This document shows, piece after piece, positions 32,338 to 44,535 of a stretch of 64,000 bases of DNA. A program made the translations under genes and the position numbers. The notes beneath the pieces were generated by a model that saw only the letters and a list, made by a program, of their open reading frames with translations, was not told the DNA's origin and did no database searches. The stretch is from Paracentrotus lividus (Eukaryota > Echinodermata > Echinoidea > Camarodonta > Echinidae), in contig CALNVZ010001608.1 in NCBI GenBank assembly GCA_940671915.1, positions 33,466-97,465 of the forward strand, in the 5' to 3' direction. Position 1 is the first letter of the stretch, and each line of letters opens with the position of its first letter.

Positions 32338-34136
32338 ACACATAGGTGTATTCATTTTACTTTGATTAGTGGGACTTATAGGGGGTTTCAAGACATGAGA
32401 AACACCATAAGAGTATTTTCAAATGTCTATGACGTCATTAAAATACCAATTTCTGATTGGTTAGAGCGGATTTCTTTGTAAAAGTTACATAACTGATATT
32501 ATTTTCATAAGTGAGGTGTGTATGGAGTTTATAGACCTCGGAAACATTGTTAACATGATTAGAGTATCTTTTAAATAATCTGACTTCATTAACATACTGG
32601 TTTTTTTTACTGGACGAGGAAAAAAATGCCTTTTTTTAGAGAGATTTATATATTATTTGGAACTTTAATGGCGTTTTACGGACTAATGAAAGGGGAGTCT
32701 CTTTTTTTATTCATAGAAATACGGTTTTCCTGATGAGACAAGTAGGCCTATTCATCAAATAAGTAGAAAATCATTTTTGATTCTGGCTAATTGTTCTTGA
32801 TTATCACGGAAAAGTTATTGCAATTTATATAATTTTATCTAATTTATTTACGATTCCTTCTCTAATTGAACTTATTGTATTGTATTATATTTTATTTTTC
32901 AAATCGCAACAATAAAACATACAGTTATCATATAAACATATAATTAAAAAAAAATAAAAGAAGCACAAATGGCTTCATGGCCCATTCAGCTTTGTAAACA
33001 TAACAATGCTGATCTTCCATGGGGTCCAGAAATTACAGAAATTCGAAAGACAAAATAAAAAAAACAACAACAATGATATCAAACTATAAATATAAAAATG
33101 AAAGAGAGTATAATGATAAAGACATAGTTGAAATGTGTTATAAGTAGGCAGTCTTACATGTTCTTCTAACCGAAGTAGCAAAACATAAAATAATACAAGT
33201 CATATTTTAAGAATGATCGGTTATGACTTTATTACATAATAATTGTTTGGAAACAAACAATAATAACTTATTATGATATAGGTGAGCCCCCAATTAAATA
33301 CCATAATACTATTTCAAGATTAAGATCAATTCAGATGGTCATGAAATTGATAGGTTGGGGGGGGGGGGTAACAGTCTAAAAACTATATATCCCCCCCCCC
33401 CATAAGCACACATGTCTGTATTTCATGAAAATCATTGTATTCATGTGTTTTGGTTGTTTTGGTTTTTCGGCTTTCAATTGAAATATTTACGCCACTTACG
33501 GTGAGACTTTTGTGTGCGCAATACGTGCGCATTATCGCTTTTAGCAGATGTTGACGGTAAAATAGGCGAACATGCGGATGGAAAATTGGTTATATCTCCG
33601 AAGGTTGCAGGAGGTTGCAGCTAATTTTGGTATTGATGTAAAGCATAAACTATAACAAAGACTCTCATTGTATTTTTAGCGCAGCAATCGGCAGCAATTT
33701 TGAAAATTTATGCGTATGAATAGAAAAATGCAATTTTCTACCATTATTTAGTGGTTTCTCCCAAAATTACTTCCGAATGGATTAATTATTTGTCTTTAAA
33801 TTCTATGGGCACTAAAAATGATCATTCTTAAACAAGCAAATTTAATTTTAAATATATTGAACTACCCATTTAGTAAAAAATCCAAAATAACGAAAATTTG
33901 TCATTTACACATGGTGTACCACTAACAAGTCATTTTCTGATCATTTCAAAGGAAAATAACCCACTAAAAATCAATTTCATGATGAAATATTTTATGGAGA
34001 TGTTCTAGAGGTTGCTATCTTTGCTGAGAATATTAAAAAAACAAAATTGGTTAGGTGACCAGAAACCAGTTTTGGCGCACTTTTGCTGACGCCTGGTCCA
34101 CTGTGCGATGGCCCTCGAGAGAATAGTAGGATGGGG
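32338..34136. other. No gene recognised
   Basis: AT-rich; a 14-base G run at 33357-33369 faces a C run at 33391-33402. Frames are short and simple. Confidence 0.35.
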
Positions 34137-34369
34137 GGTCCGTTGTCCGGACACTTAACGAAAATGAAGCCTGCTTGTTTGTCTCAGGATTAAGCCAAAA
34201 ATATATGTTGAATGATGCTTATCTTCATCAATATTTGATGTGTAGAATATTTTCTATCACTTTGTTCCAAAAAACTACAAAAAGATTGCTTGTAAACCTT
34301 TTCAAATGGCTGGTCAAAATCGTCTGTCCGGATAAACAACCTGTCCGGACATACAGCAACTGGGTATAC
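34137..34369 (+). mobile_element. TGTCCGGACA element (family C), copy 4, compact
   Basis: Left TAGGATGGGGGGTCCGTTG, TCCGGACACTTAA; right CTGTCCGGATAAACAACCTG, TCCGGACATACAGCAACTGG, GTATAC. 233 bp; the cleanest example of the family. The paired TGTCCGGACA palindromes at each end are the shared hallmark. Confidence 0.75.
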
Positions 34370-34589
34370 TATGTGATGTTCCTTCGATGCAAATAGTTTT
34401 AACCAGATCCTCGATTGTCATTGTATATTTGTATAATATGACCTACATTCGGACATTAGCTGCGGCTCGTCGATACGTCCTTCCACTCACGCACCGAACG
34501 GTGAAGTGCAGTCGAGTGTACAGACGAAGGGCTCGACGATTAAGAAACTTCTCTTGATTGGATATCCAAAAAGGCCATAGTTTCCCGGG

Positions 34590-34960
34590 GAGGGTCCACG
34601 AGTCCTCGGTCCCACGAGTCCTACGTCCCACGAGACCTCGGTCCCACGAGTCCTCGGTCCCACGAGGCCGAATATTTTCCCACGAGTCCTCGGTCCCACG
34701 AGTACTCGGTCCCACGAGTCCTCGATCCCACGAGGCCGAGTATTTTTCCCACGAGTCCTCGGTCCCACGAGTCCTCGGGCCCACGAGTCCTACGTCCCAC
34801 GAGTCCTACGTCCCACGAGACCTCGGTCCCACGAGTCCTACGTCCCACGAGGCCGAGTATTTTCCCACGAGTCCACGGTTCCACGAGTCCTCGGGTCCAC
34901 GAGTCCTCGGGTCCACGAGTCCTCGGTCCCACGAGGCCGATTTTTCTCATATCATATTTT
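34590..34960 (+). repeat. 16-bp minisatellite CCCACGAGTCCTCGGT
   Basis: About 20 units of 15-16 bp, interrupted at 34663-34676, 34728-34746 and 34849-34863 by GGCCGARTATTTT, giving a higher-order pattern of 3-6 units per block. It ends CGATTTTTCTCATATC. Open frames on both strands (93-154 codons) are created by the repeat and are not genes: 16 bp times three gives a 16-residue repeat in any frame without stops. Confidence 0.95.
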
Positions 34961-35024
34961 CTTTTATCAGAAAGTTTTTCAACATCAATGAAACATTATG
35001 TAAGCTGAATTATACAACATGAAT

Positions 35025-35420
35025 TAATGGTGGCATCTCATTTCGCGGAGGCGGGTTTGAGACGGATTTGGGACTATGTCTAAAGACGTCCCTAATCCTT
35101 CTCAGTAGTGACGGGTCCAGGATTACAGGAGGGGGGGGGGCACCAAAATTTTCAGTTTAAAATGTACGGTCAATGATTGGTTTTCAAATTATAGGGGCGC
35201 TCCCCCCCCCCCACCCCTGGATCCGCCTCTGCGTCGCAGAGACGTCGCCGCGACAATAAAAAATAAAAAAAATTATAGGAGGCTTCTTCGCGACGGAAAA
35301 AGAGTATCGGAGACGTCTCCGCGACAAGTTTCAAAACCGTCTCACAACTCGTCTAACAAGTCTAAAAGTAGTCACAATTCCGTCTCAAATCCATCTCCGC
35401 GAAATTAGCTTCCACCATTA
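35025..35420. mobile_element. MITE with ~50-bp terminal inverted repeats, interrupted by another MITE
   Basis: Left TAATGGTGGCATCTCATTTC, GCGGAGGCGGGTTTGAGACG; right CCGTCTCAAATCCATCTCC, GCGAAATTAGCTTCCACC, ATTA. The interior has repeated GACGTCTCCGCGAC words. Partial relatives are at 46440-46575 and 56150-56400. Confidence 0.75.
35103..35231. mobile_element. 129-bp hAT-like MITE inside the previous MITE
   Basis: Ends CAGTAGTGACGGGTCCAGG and CCCTGGATCCGCCTCTG; G run near the left and C run near the right end (TIR extended by homopolymers). Relative of 26236-26623 and 23328-24344 by its GGATCC/CAG ends. No clear flanking duplication. Confidence 0.55.
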
Positions 35421-35884
35421 GTTGCGGATATATATTTAAAGAATGTAGTTTTTTGGTCTTACAATAAAAAATTAAGATTTACATCCTTGAGAAATCCTAA
35501 TTACATATTTATCAAATGATTTACATTTAAATCTAATCTCAAATTTGAGAGATCATAATTCATGAATCCCGAACAGGGGCGTATAACCGGGGGGGGGGGT
35601 GCATCCCTCAATTAAAAAGATGGGGGATGGCATGTACAATCACCCCCCTCCCGAACTTACGCGGGTGATATGTATTTTTTTTTAAAGCTGAAATGGGCTT
35701 TCCACACTCGTGTTTCTTCCATCATGTCCATGGAACTCTAACAATTTTCGCTCGCGCTTATTATTGTTATTATTTTTATTTATTTATTATTATTATTTTC
35801 ATTATTAAAATCCAGATTAATTATTTATATTATCTATTATATCTTTAAGCAACATAGAGTTTCACATTTTGGCAGTCATCAAAC
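35421..35884. other. No gene; TTAT-rich
   Basis: Contains a half-element at 35575-35600 (CAGGGGCGTATAACC plus G run), a TTTTCGCTCGCGCTTA word at 35743 and TTATTATTATT runs to 35870. Confidence 0.4.
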
Positions 35885-36250
35885 AAAAAGCAAATAGTCG
35901 GGATAATGCATTTACGCCAACTTCTTTATTAATTTTATGTCAAATTTTCGACGGACCTGCGTCTTCATCAGGAGTATAATTGGGCAAGTCCAAGCTATTT
36001 TGCGCGGTAACAAACGGGACATTCAGAGCCAAAAATAGGGCTTGTTTGAAAAATCTTAAATGAAATCTCAATCTTTTGGTATATTCCTGAAGGTACTAAG
36101 AATGTTAAAAAAAACATAAAAAAATTGTTGTAATAACTCAATTCATAATTGATTTATGATCATTTATTCGTCAATAACAAACGGGACCGCAAAAATGGTG
36201 TTTTCAAATTTTGACTTTGTTCACATATAACTCTGAATTTAAAAGGTAGA
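35885..36250 (+). repeat. Dispersed repeat with ACAAACGGGAC words
   Basis: ATGCATTTACGCCAA, AGGAGTATAAT, CAAGTCCAAGCTATTT and GGTAACAAACGGGAC recur, complemented, between 54480 and 55200. ACAAACGGGAC appears twice here (36009, 36178). Confidence 0.55.
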
Positions 36251-36279
36251 TCTAAATTTGCAGAGTCATATCTTCTTAA

Positions 36280-36631
36280 ACATTTCATTTCATTTCATTT
36301 ATTTATTTCCACAATACAGCAAAAATAATTTACAGAACAAAACAATCAGTGAATAAGATAAATTAAGCTTACATAGATATAGTCAAAATACAAAATACAT
36401 TTGTAACAATATCCAATATGTAACTTATCAAAATGAATTATTAAGTAGAGGCTGTATTGCGATGGAAACCAATGAAGCAAAGCTTGTTATTAAGGTTCCC
36501 AGAATATCAAATTTGTGTTGAAAAGAAGGAAAAAAAATTAAGAAGACAAAACAAGACACACACACAAAACAGAAAACAGGACAAGAACGGCACAAAGACA
36601 ATACCCAGGTGGCAAGAGGTGTGGACCTGAC
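36280..36631 (-). repeat. Probable 3' tail of a LINE
   Basis: On the minus strand it ends GTATTGTGGAAATAAATAAA then TGAAATGAAATGAAATG, a short-repeat tail as found at CR1/L2 LINE 3' ends. It lies on the same strand as the LINE coding region at 41400-43020, separated only by the foldback structure. Inference: both belong to one LINE. Confidence 0.45.
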
Positions 36632-39112
36632 TTGGCGAGATCTAAAAAGTAGTCCTATCTAATATTATTCTATGTACCCATAGCAACACCGCTAGGGTGG
36701 ACTACCCGGTGGTAAAGTGACACGAGGGTCTCTACAGGCGGGGGCGCCCAAAATAGCCGCCCTTTTTACAAAAAATAGTATTTTAAAGACAATGACTAGA
36801 AATAATTATCTAAATTCAATGAAATGGGTCTCATATGAAAGAGTATTAAATTTCCCTTACAACAATGCTAACTTTAATGAGAATTGAAATTGAATAAATT
36901 CAGTTTTGTACTTAAAAACATAATTTTTTGCATTTTTTTCCAAAAATGAATTTTTTATCTATTTTTCAATCTAATGTATTAAAATTTCTAATGAAAGCTG
37001 AAAGTTGTTACTTTCTGAAAAATTGCCCATTGGTATGTCCTATCATCTGTAAAAAGAATTTGAGCAAAACCTTATTTCTATAAAAAGTTATAATACGTTA
37101 AAAACATGAATGTAACATACAAACAAATCAAAATTTCGTCTATTTAAGTTGAAAACCCGCATATATACGTGTTATACCGTACATAACATATACATGTACA
37201 TGATGTATGTGTACGAAACATTGTGAATGACCGTGGCTAATCTTACCATTCTTTTACAGATTTAATGAACTTTTGGGAGCACAATAAAAGTTTTTAAAGA
37301 GATTTAATAAAACCCGACAACATCTGATGTTCTGTATTTAGAAATGGACCCCATGTGTGGGGGCGGCAGTTTTTTTTAATTTTTTTTTATCAAGAATACA
37401 TTGGTAATACATTTTGACCTTGTGTACATCGTACAAATTCAATCAGAGTCACGGCACAAAAATAATGAAATGGGGTCCATTATCAACGAGGAACCTAGGG
37501 GGGGGGGGGCCTCTTAGGTCCGCCCTAACCAAGAAAATTAGGGGAAATCCCTAAAATCGGGAATTTGGTGCTTAACCCCCACCCCCTCCTCGGGGGGAAA
37601 AGGGAACAGAAAATATTTGTGGATGTCCGACCAAAGTGAAATGGGTTATCCCCATGGCTCTCTTTTTCATTAATTTATTTATTCATTCATATCTTCTTTA
37701 TACAAGGTGGCCCTTTTAATGAGGAATATTACTCTTCAAGGGCCCCTGTCTATACGGTTAAAAGCAAGTAATTGCACTGTAGTATAAACAACGTACTTAA
37801 GTATGGTATACATACATAAAGAGTAAATTAAAATACTCTTATTTGAATAATGATGAAAAATATTGGAAGGCCGAAGGACGACTTTATTTTATGCTACCCC
37901 CATGCCCCTTCCACAAATCAGATCAGATAAAGATTGTTATTTGTAAAATGACGACAGTCAAAGACATGAACTCAAAATTTAATTGTCGCCTATCAGGGGT
38001 AACCCCGCCCCACCCCCTCAGGAGATCAACTATACACGTATTCCAGTTCCAGATTTTTAAGGGATACCCCTATCAGTCGGGGAAACTGTGTCAAAATTAC
38101 CCCTAATTAGAGGCTTTTTGAGGGGAAGCTGCATCAAAATTACCCCCCTATTACAGGCTTTGGAGGGGGAGCAAGGAAAATTACTCCCTTTTCACAAATT
38201 TTTGGACCATATTCAGGCCCATATTTCAGGATTTTCCTCAAAGAATTGAAAACTATCCCCAATTATAAATAGGTCACGGGAAAAAAAAGCTAAAAGACCC
38301 CCTATTTCAATGATATCTCGGAGATTTTTCAACGACCTGAGCCCCAAAAATATATCCCTTTCCGGAGAAATCGGAACAAGCATACGTGTATGCTTGACTC
38401 CTGAGTGGGGGGGGGGGGGGGGCGGCAACACCTTACGTGGCCTCAGCATGGTTGTATCGAGAATGAAAGAGAGAGAGAGAGGGGGTGGGGGAGAGAGAGA
38501 AAGAGAGCAGGGGCGACGATTTATATAAAAGAAACACGCTTTATTTCATTACTTTTCATTTAAATAACCACTTGACGCTTTTTAGGCAGGCATGGGGAAT
38601 TCATGCTTTTCATTAGCCACTTTAAGTAAGTTATATTATCTTCAGCTCTTTAAAAAATGTAGTATCCATAGGGTAGACCGCCAACTTCGCCCCTGGACCC
38701 TTTTTATATGAAATTATGGAGACTGGCACACTCTTATACATGTATCACGCATATCACAACTCTGTATAAACAACGGACTTGATAAAATTTTGGTAGGTTA
38801 TGGAGTAATGAATGGGCGGGGGCTCGGTCAAAGGCCCACATAATAAATGTATTTAACATGGAGTGGCGTATCCAAATGGGCTGATGCCAAGAGCCTTGGT
38901 GAGTTCATTATTTTCTTTTCTTCTTTTTTTTTTTTTTTGTTTTTTTTTGTCAATCATAGTAAGTGACAAAGAATGCCTGAAAGACATAATCCCCCAATTT
39001 TACTGGTTAAGATTACAAATTGATTAAAATTAAAATTCATTTATTTTGCCACCCCCTGGTTGTCCCATGGTCCAACAGTCGCATTCCCCTCCCCCCCCAA
39101 AAAAAAATAAAC

Positions 39113-39143
<31 letters not shown>

Positions 39144-41290
39144 AAATAAATAAATAAATAGATAAATAAATTTAAAAAAAATAAATAAATGAATAATAAA
39201 AAATATAAATAAAATATAAAATAGATAAATAAACATAAATAAAAAATGACACTACCTGTCACATGACATGAACGACATGCTTCTAAATTGCGGTCAGTAT
39301 CCAGTTTAAGATTTGTGAGCAGTTGTAATCATTTTTGCTTACACCGTAATAATTTCAATTTGAAACGATTAATCGGATAAATATGAAGTTCAAATTTTGA
39401 GGCAAAAAAATTAATGACTCTATCTCCCTCAGTGAAATATATAGGGAACATATTTTTCATGAGCTTTAAATCTAATATGCCGTAAAAAGTGATATAAAAA
39501 GACAAAAAAGGCCGTATATTTTATTGCATTTTTTAAATGTGTTTTATTGTAAAAGGTATTTAATCCCAAAACTGCCCATGACCTTTTAATAAGGAGTTTA
39601 CAGTGATTCAAATTTCCATAATGGTGTTAATATTTAAATTCCCTTATAAATTGGGCACGGATTCACACTTCTTGAGAGGGGATGCCAAAATCTGAATTTC
39701 AGATTTATCAAGTTCGACACCCCAAGAATTTGTTAGGACACACGAGCTGAGTAAAAACGTAACGCCCACATTTTTAGGTACAGGATATAAATTGCTCTCA
39801 GGGTGGGAGGATGTGTTTGTGTTGTGAAAAGGAAATCATCCTTCGGTCTTGTAATGAGTCATCAATTTTCAAAAGAGAGTATTTGTATTAACTTCATAGA
39901 TTTATCTTATTTTGTATGTTGTTGTTGTTGTTTGTTGTTTTCATATTTTACGGCGCTTTCATTCATTATATGAATATTTATATCATATTATATATTGATG
40001 TATACCATCACTGATAATACGTGCAATGATTTACTTCTTCTTAACTAATAATAGAATTGCCCCATGAAAGAACAATATTAGTTATTTCAGATGTCAACCT
40101 GTATAAATAAGACGTGAATAAATGAAATGAATATATATAAATGAATGAATGAATGAATGAATGAATAAATATAATGACATAAGGAATTATGGATGGATAA
40201 TGAATGAATGAATAAACAAATGAATAATGAATGAATAAATAAATAAATAATATATATAATAAATAGAACCATGTGGGTGGTAAAAATATTTTAAATTAAT
40301 TTTGGTCGGTCACCCGTTCAGTATTTATTTTCCCCTTCTTTTTCCTGGGGTGGGGGGGGGGGGCAAAAGTACAAAATCCCTGTTTTAATTTTCCCACTAA
40401 ATTTTGGGTTCTGGTGAAATGTCAGACCCCCACCCCGGATACTCCTTTGATAATTTAATTGACACTCATCCATCATTTTAGTATGTACATATTCGTTAAG
40501 GTAAAAAAAAGCATAATAAAACTATGGATATTAGAACAATGTATTCCTCATAAAAATATATGAAAAATATTAATAATAATAAACCTGCCTCCCCCATTAA
40601 CGCACATGTGCTCCATTTCTATATCACCAGAAAATTTGGTAGTGTTTTATCAAATCCATTTTGGAAAACTTTATCATGCTCCCAAAAGTTCATTAAATCT
40701 GAAAGATAAGCCTAGTCAGTCACAATACAGTAACGTGTAACAGTATGTACAGGTATAACACGTGTATATACGCGGTTTTCGCTATAATTGGGCGAAATTT
40801 TGGATTTTTCGTATATTACGCTCATAGGTATAGCGGTTTAATAGCTTTAACAGAAAAAAGATTTTACCCCAATCTTTTTACAGATTATAAGGACATACCA
40901 ATGGGCAATTTTTCAGAAAGTAACATCTCAGCTCTTTTTAAAAATTTGATACATTCAATTAAAAAATGTGTAAAAAAATTATTTTTGAAAAAATTCAAAA
41001 CTGACGGTTTTAAGTACAAAACTGAATTTATTTAATTTTCAATTCTCATTAAAGTTAGCATTGTTGTAAAGGAATTTAATACTCTTTCATATGAGACCCA
41101 ACTCATTTGAGTTTAGAGAATTATTTCTAGTCATTTTCTTTAAAATACTATTTTTTTGTTAAAGGGCGGCTATTTGGGCGCCCCCGCCTGTAGAGACCCT
41201 CGTGTCACTTTACCACCGAGTAGTCCACCCTAGCGGTGTTGCATGGTACATAGAATCATATTACATGACTACTTTTTAGATCTCGCCGAT
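36632..41290. mobile_element. 4.7 kb foldback structure with ~0.65-0.7 kb inverted arms
   Basis: Left arm 36632 to ~37300 is the inverted counterpart of ~40660-41290: GGCGAGATCTAAAAAGTAGT / ACTACTTTTTAGATCTCGCC; CTAGGGTGGACTACCCGGTG / ACCGAGTAGTCCACCCTAG; GAGGGTCTCTACAGGCGGGG / CCCCGCCTGTAGAGACCCTC; TTAATGAACTTTTGGGAGC / GCTCCCAAAAGTTCATTAA. A weaker match continues inward (37340-37365 with 40592-40620). Arms are diverged by a few percent to more. Spacer 37380-40580 is non-coding low-complexity sequence. A 96-codon frame in the right arm (40745-41035) is not preserved in the left arm. Confidence 0.85.
37380..40580. other. Spacer of the foldback: microsatellites and homopolymers, no gene
   Basis: Contains G runs (37497-37510, 38407-38422), (GA)n at 38464-38512, an (AAAT)n array at about 39108-39245, GAAT/ATGA repeats at 40140-40262 and C-rich blocks. 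Open frames on the complement of the AAAT and GAAT arrays (IYLFIYLF type) are simple-repeat artefacts. Confidence 0.7.
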
Positions 41291-41399
41291 GCAGCTAACT
41301 CTAAAAAATATGGGTTTTGCCCCCGGGTACAAGACAAAATAAGGAATGACCTTCTGCAGATAATGATATTTAAGCATTATAAGAAGCTATATGTTTAGC

Positions 41400-43020
41400 T
41401 TTTGATTTTACGTTTAAAAATAAAAAAACCTGGGAGCGTTTTAAGCGACTCTTCCAGGGTATTCCAAAACTTGGTCCGCTATAAACAAACCAGTCTTTTG
41501 CTTAATAATAGTTCGTACCATAGGGAGATGAAAGGGAGGATGACAATGTTGTGGGGTAAGAATGAAAAGTTGGTTTTAAAAACAATGCGCTTAGCGATTC
41601 TGGAAGCTCACCTTTGTTCAATTGAAACCCATGTAAACTACCCAAACGTAAATTGTATAAATCTTCTATTATTTAACACTTTATTAGAAAAGAACAAATG
41701 GTTTGAGTGAGCTAGTCTGTTTTATTTAATTCTCATTGCTCTTTTTTGGATTATTAATAACCTCTCTTAATTACGTTGAGACGAGTTTCCCCAAGCTAAA
41801 AGGCCATAATTTAAGTAAGGAAGAATAAGTGTTGTTGTATAATTTTAATAAAATATTGGAGGGGAGGAAGGGATTCAATTTTATTCATGACGCCTACATT
41901 TCTGGCTAAGAATTTACATATATGTGAAATGTGCTAGCAAGCAGTTTTCATTCAAAGAAAACTTAGGTATCCAATCACACACACTCCAATAAGAGATCTT
42001 CGAGAGTCAAACAACTCGTATTAAACAACATTAAGAAAAGCCATAATTTAGAGTACCATTGAATTGCTGAAAAGCATGCATTGATGTCTTTAACAACGTT
42101 TAAAGATAATGTTATTGCTCAACAAATCCATTCGTAAATATAATCTAAACTCCAGAGTTAACGGCGTGTGTAAACAAGCGTTTCAGGATCCATTATTGGG
42201 AGAAGAAGACATCTGGTATCTGTCAGCGTATAATAAAATGATAAGTCGTAAGGATTTTCTAAAATATTGATATATATGAATAAATAAGAGCGGTCCTAAA
42301 AGAGACCGTGTGGTACAAACTCGCAAGTTATGGCGTTAAAATTAGAGTTTGAGTCTTTATACATACGAATTGTTTTTCTTGCCCGTGAAGATAACTTTGT
42401 ACGCATCCAAGGCCTTTCCCCCGAATTCATAATAGATATTTTTTAAGTAATATTTCGGTGATTATCAAAAGCCTTGGATAGGTCCAAAAATATCCAAAGA
42501 CTGTGGGAGATGTTTGTATAGCAGTTGCTATATGATTATAAGTAAAGATTGCATGTGTTGTTGAGTGATTTTTGTCTAAAGCCACTGCGAGGTTTGATAG
42601 CAATCAAAATTCCCTTATAAAATGTTATTTGTGGCGGTTATACATATTTTTTTATTAATTTTGGAGATAGAAGATAGTGATATAGGTTATATAGTTTCCT
42701 ACTTCAGTTGGGATTAACCTTTTATACAAGGGATTTGAAATTTTCATCTTATCAGGAACAACAAACCTTGACAAGGGACAGTTTATTATTGCTCTAGAGG
42801 TACCAATCTCGAAATTAATACTTTTAATTAGTCATAGTTGTAATATGGTCCAAACCCAGGAACTTTTCTTACTTTTCAATTCTTTCAACATTTTCTAATT
42901 TCCAATTGCATCAGTAGGAGTGAGGAAAAGGGAGTTAGGATTCTGTTGGTTAAAAAGGACTCAAACTTTGTCAGGTGCGGTTCGCATCGGCAAGGTTTTG
43001 AGAACCTAATTTTCGCGGTA
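41400..43020 (-). pseudogene. CR1/L2-like LINE, reverse transcriptase half, decayed
   Basis: Non-LTR retrotransposon coding remnant, read from high to low coordinates across several frames: 'NPNSLFLTPTDAIGN' (~42930), 'LKSKKSSGFGP' (~42860, the NKKSPGxDGI box), 'PDKMKI' (~42740), 'KNHSTTHAI' (42573-42548), 'FLDLSKAFDNH' (~42490-42455, catalytic D), 'KDSNSNFNAITC' (~42345), 'ILLYAD' (~42230, the YADD box), 'LILPYLNYGLLAWGNS' (~41810-41765), 'RTKFWNTLEESLK' (~41480) and 'FFIFKRKIKS' (~41420). These are the conserved blocks of jockey/CR1/L2-group LINEs in correct order. Every block sits in a frame broken by stops, so the copy is long dead. The upstream endonuclease was not recognised. Confidence 0.8.
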
Positions 43021-43794
43021 TGTTTAAAACAGCAGCTATGTCAGAATCATTTCAGTAAACATTATTCCTTTAATACCATTATTTTCCTTCTGAGATCTTT
43101 TTAATTCAAATTCATAATTATTTTCCAGTTTCTTTCATGTTTAATTGGATCAATTTTGAAAAATAAAATTCTTTTTTCAAATCGCAAAAAGGATGATAAT
43201 GTGTTTTTTATATTTGACAATATTTTTCATGAGTTAAGATCGTTGGATTAGCACGATCATTTGTAGTAAAGTTATTTTTCTGTGATTACATCTGAGAGTG
43301 ATTTATGACCAGGGATTAGCGTGGTGGTCGTTTACTTTTTGGTCGTAATTAAAACAAGGGGTATACAGTTCGTTTAAAATTTGTCGGTAAGAATGTCAAT
43401 AAATCTATTGTAAAGATCTGTTAACATCGGTCAATATGCCAGCACTTTCAGGCCAATCTAATGAACTTAGTTTTTCTTTCAGTCTTGCTATTTTTTTCAA
43501 GAGTGATTTTCCTCACACCTTTTTTCACAGAGTTAGGCGGATTTGTTCCAAAAAAAAGACAATACCTTGCAAATATTACAAATGATTCAGATAATATCTG
43601 ATAAAATAACACCAGAATCAGTTTCTTTTTCCAATTTTTGAAAAAATATTATCGATTAATAGTATCGAATGATTTAGAAAATCTAGTGGGTCGGGTGATA
43701 AGTGGAAGAAAGGAGAATGGCAATATGGTATCTAAAAAGTTTTGTGTAAAATTTCATGTTTGTAGAAGCTTAAAAGTGTGCACCGGAGATGTTG
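43021..43794. other. No clear feature; possible upstream LINE remnant
   Basis: Lies where the LINE endonuclease or linker would be, but no motif could be read. Confidence 0.3.
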
Positions 43795-44535
43795 AGTAAT
43801 TATCTTGGGAGTCGACATCATGATAAGCAAACAGATCAGATGACGAGATCCTGGATGCTATCATGTCGCACATCTTTCAGAAGAGATGATCAGATGACAA
43901 GATCTCGATCTCGTCAACGAAAGTCGACATCTTGTAGAAGAGATGATCAGATGAGCAAGGATCCCCGGAATTCGCCCATGGTCAACATCTTGTAGAAGGA
44001 GTGAATCAGATGACAAGACATTCTTTTTTATCTCGTCATGATGTCGACATCCAGTGAAGAGTGATTGATGTCATGATCTCGACTCATCCATGTCTAATCT
44101 TTTAGAAGAGATGATCAGCATGACATGATCAATGAATCGAATATGCTTGTCATCTGGATGCATCTCTTCTACAAGATGTGACATGACGAGATCCGGGACT
44201 TGTCATCTGATGCATCTCTTCTACAAGAATGTCCAACATTGACGAGATCCGAGATCTGTCATCTTGAATCATCTCTTCTACAAGATGTCAACATGACGAG
44301 ATCCGGGTCTTTGTCATCTGATCAATACTCTTTCTACAGATGTCGACATGACGAGATCCGGGATCTTTCGTCATCTGAATCATTTCTTCTACCAAGATGT
44401 CGATATGACGGAGATCCGGGATCTTGTATCTGATCATCTCTTTCTAAAAGATGTCGACAATGATGAGAATCTGGGATCTCGTCATCTGATTGCTTTGCTA
44501 TCAATGATGTCGACTTCCAGGATAATTATCTCAAG
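43795..44535. repeat. Inversely oriented minisatellite (TCTTGTAGAAGAGATGATCA)
   Basis: From ~43795 to ~44115 units read AAGAGATGATCAGATGACAAG with GTCGACATCTTGTAGAAG; from ~44150 to ~44515 the same unit is read from the other strand (CATCTCTTCTACAAGATGTC, GACATGACGAGATCCGGG). Units are ~60-70 bp and irregular. The whole could fold on itself. 43963-43981 reads GGATCCCCGGAATTCGCCC. Confidence 0.85.

Noticed and set aside
34443-35022. Open frames of 93-154 codons on both strands over the 16-bp minisatellite
   Set aside because: The repeat unit lacks stops in all frames and its period forces a 16-residue peptide repeat; both strands are open equally, so they are not genes.
39030-40272. Isoleucine/tyrosine/phenylalanine-rich minus frames that look like membrane proteins
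   Set aside because: They are translations of AAAT and GAAT microsatellites.
40745-41035. 96-codon plus frame in the right arm of the large foldback
   Set aside because: The inverted left arm does not keep the frame, so there is no sign of selection on a protein.
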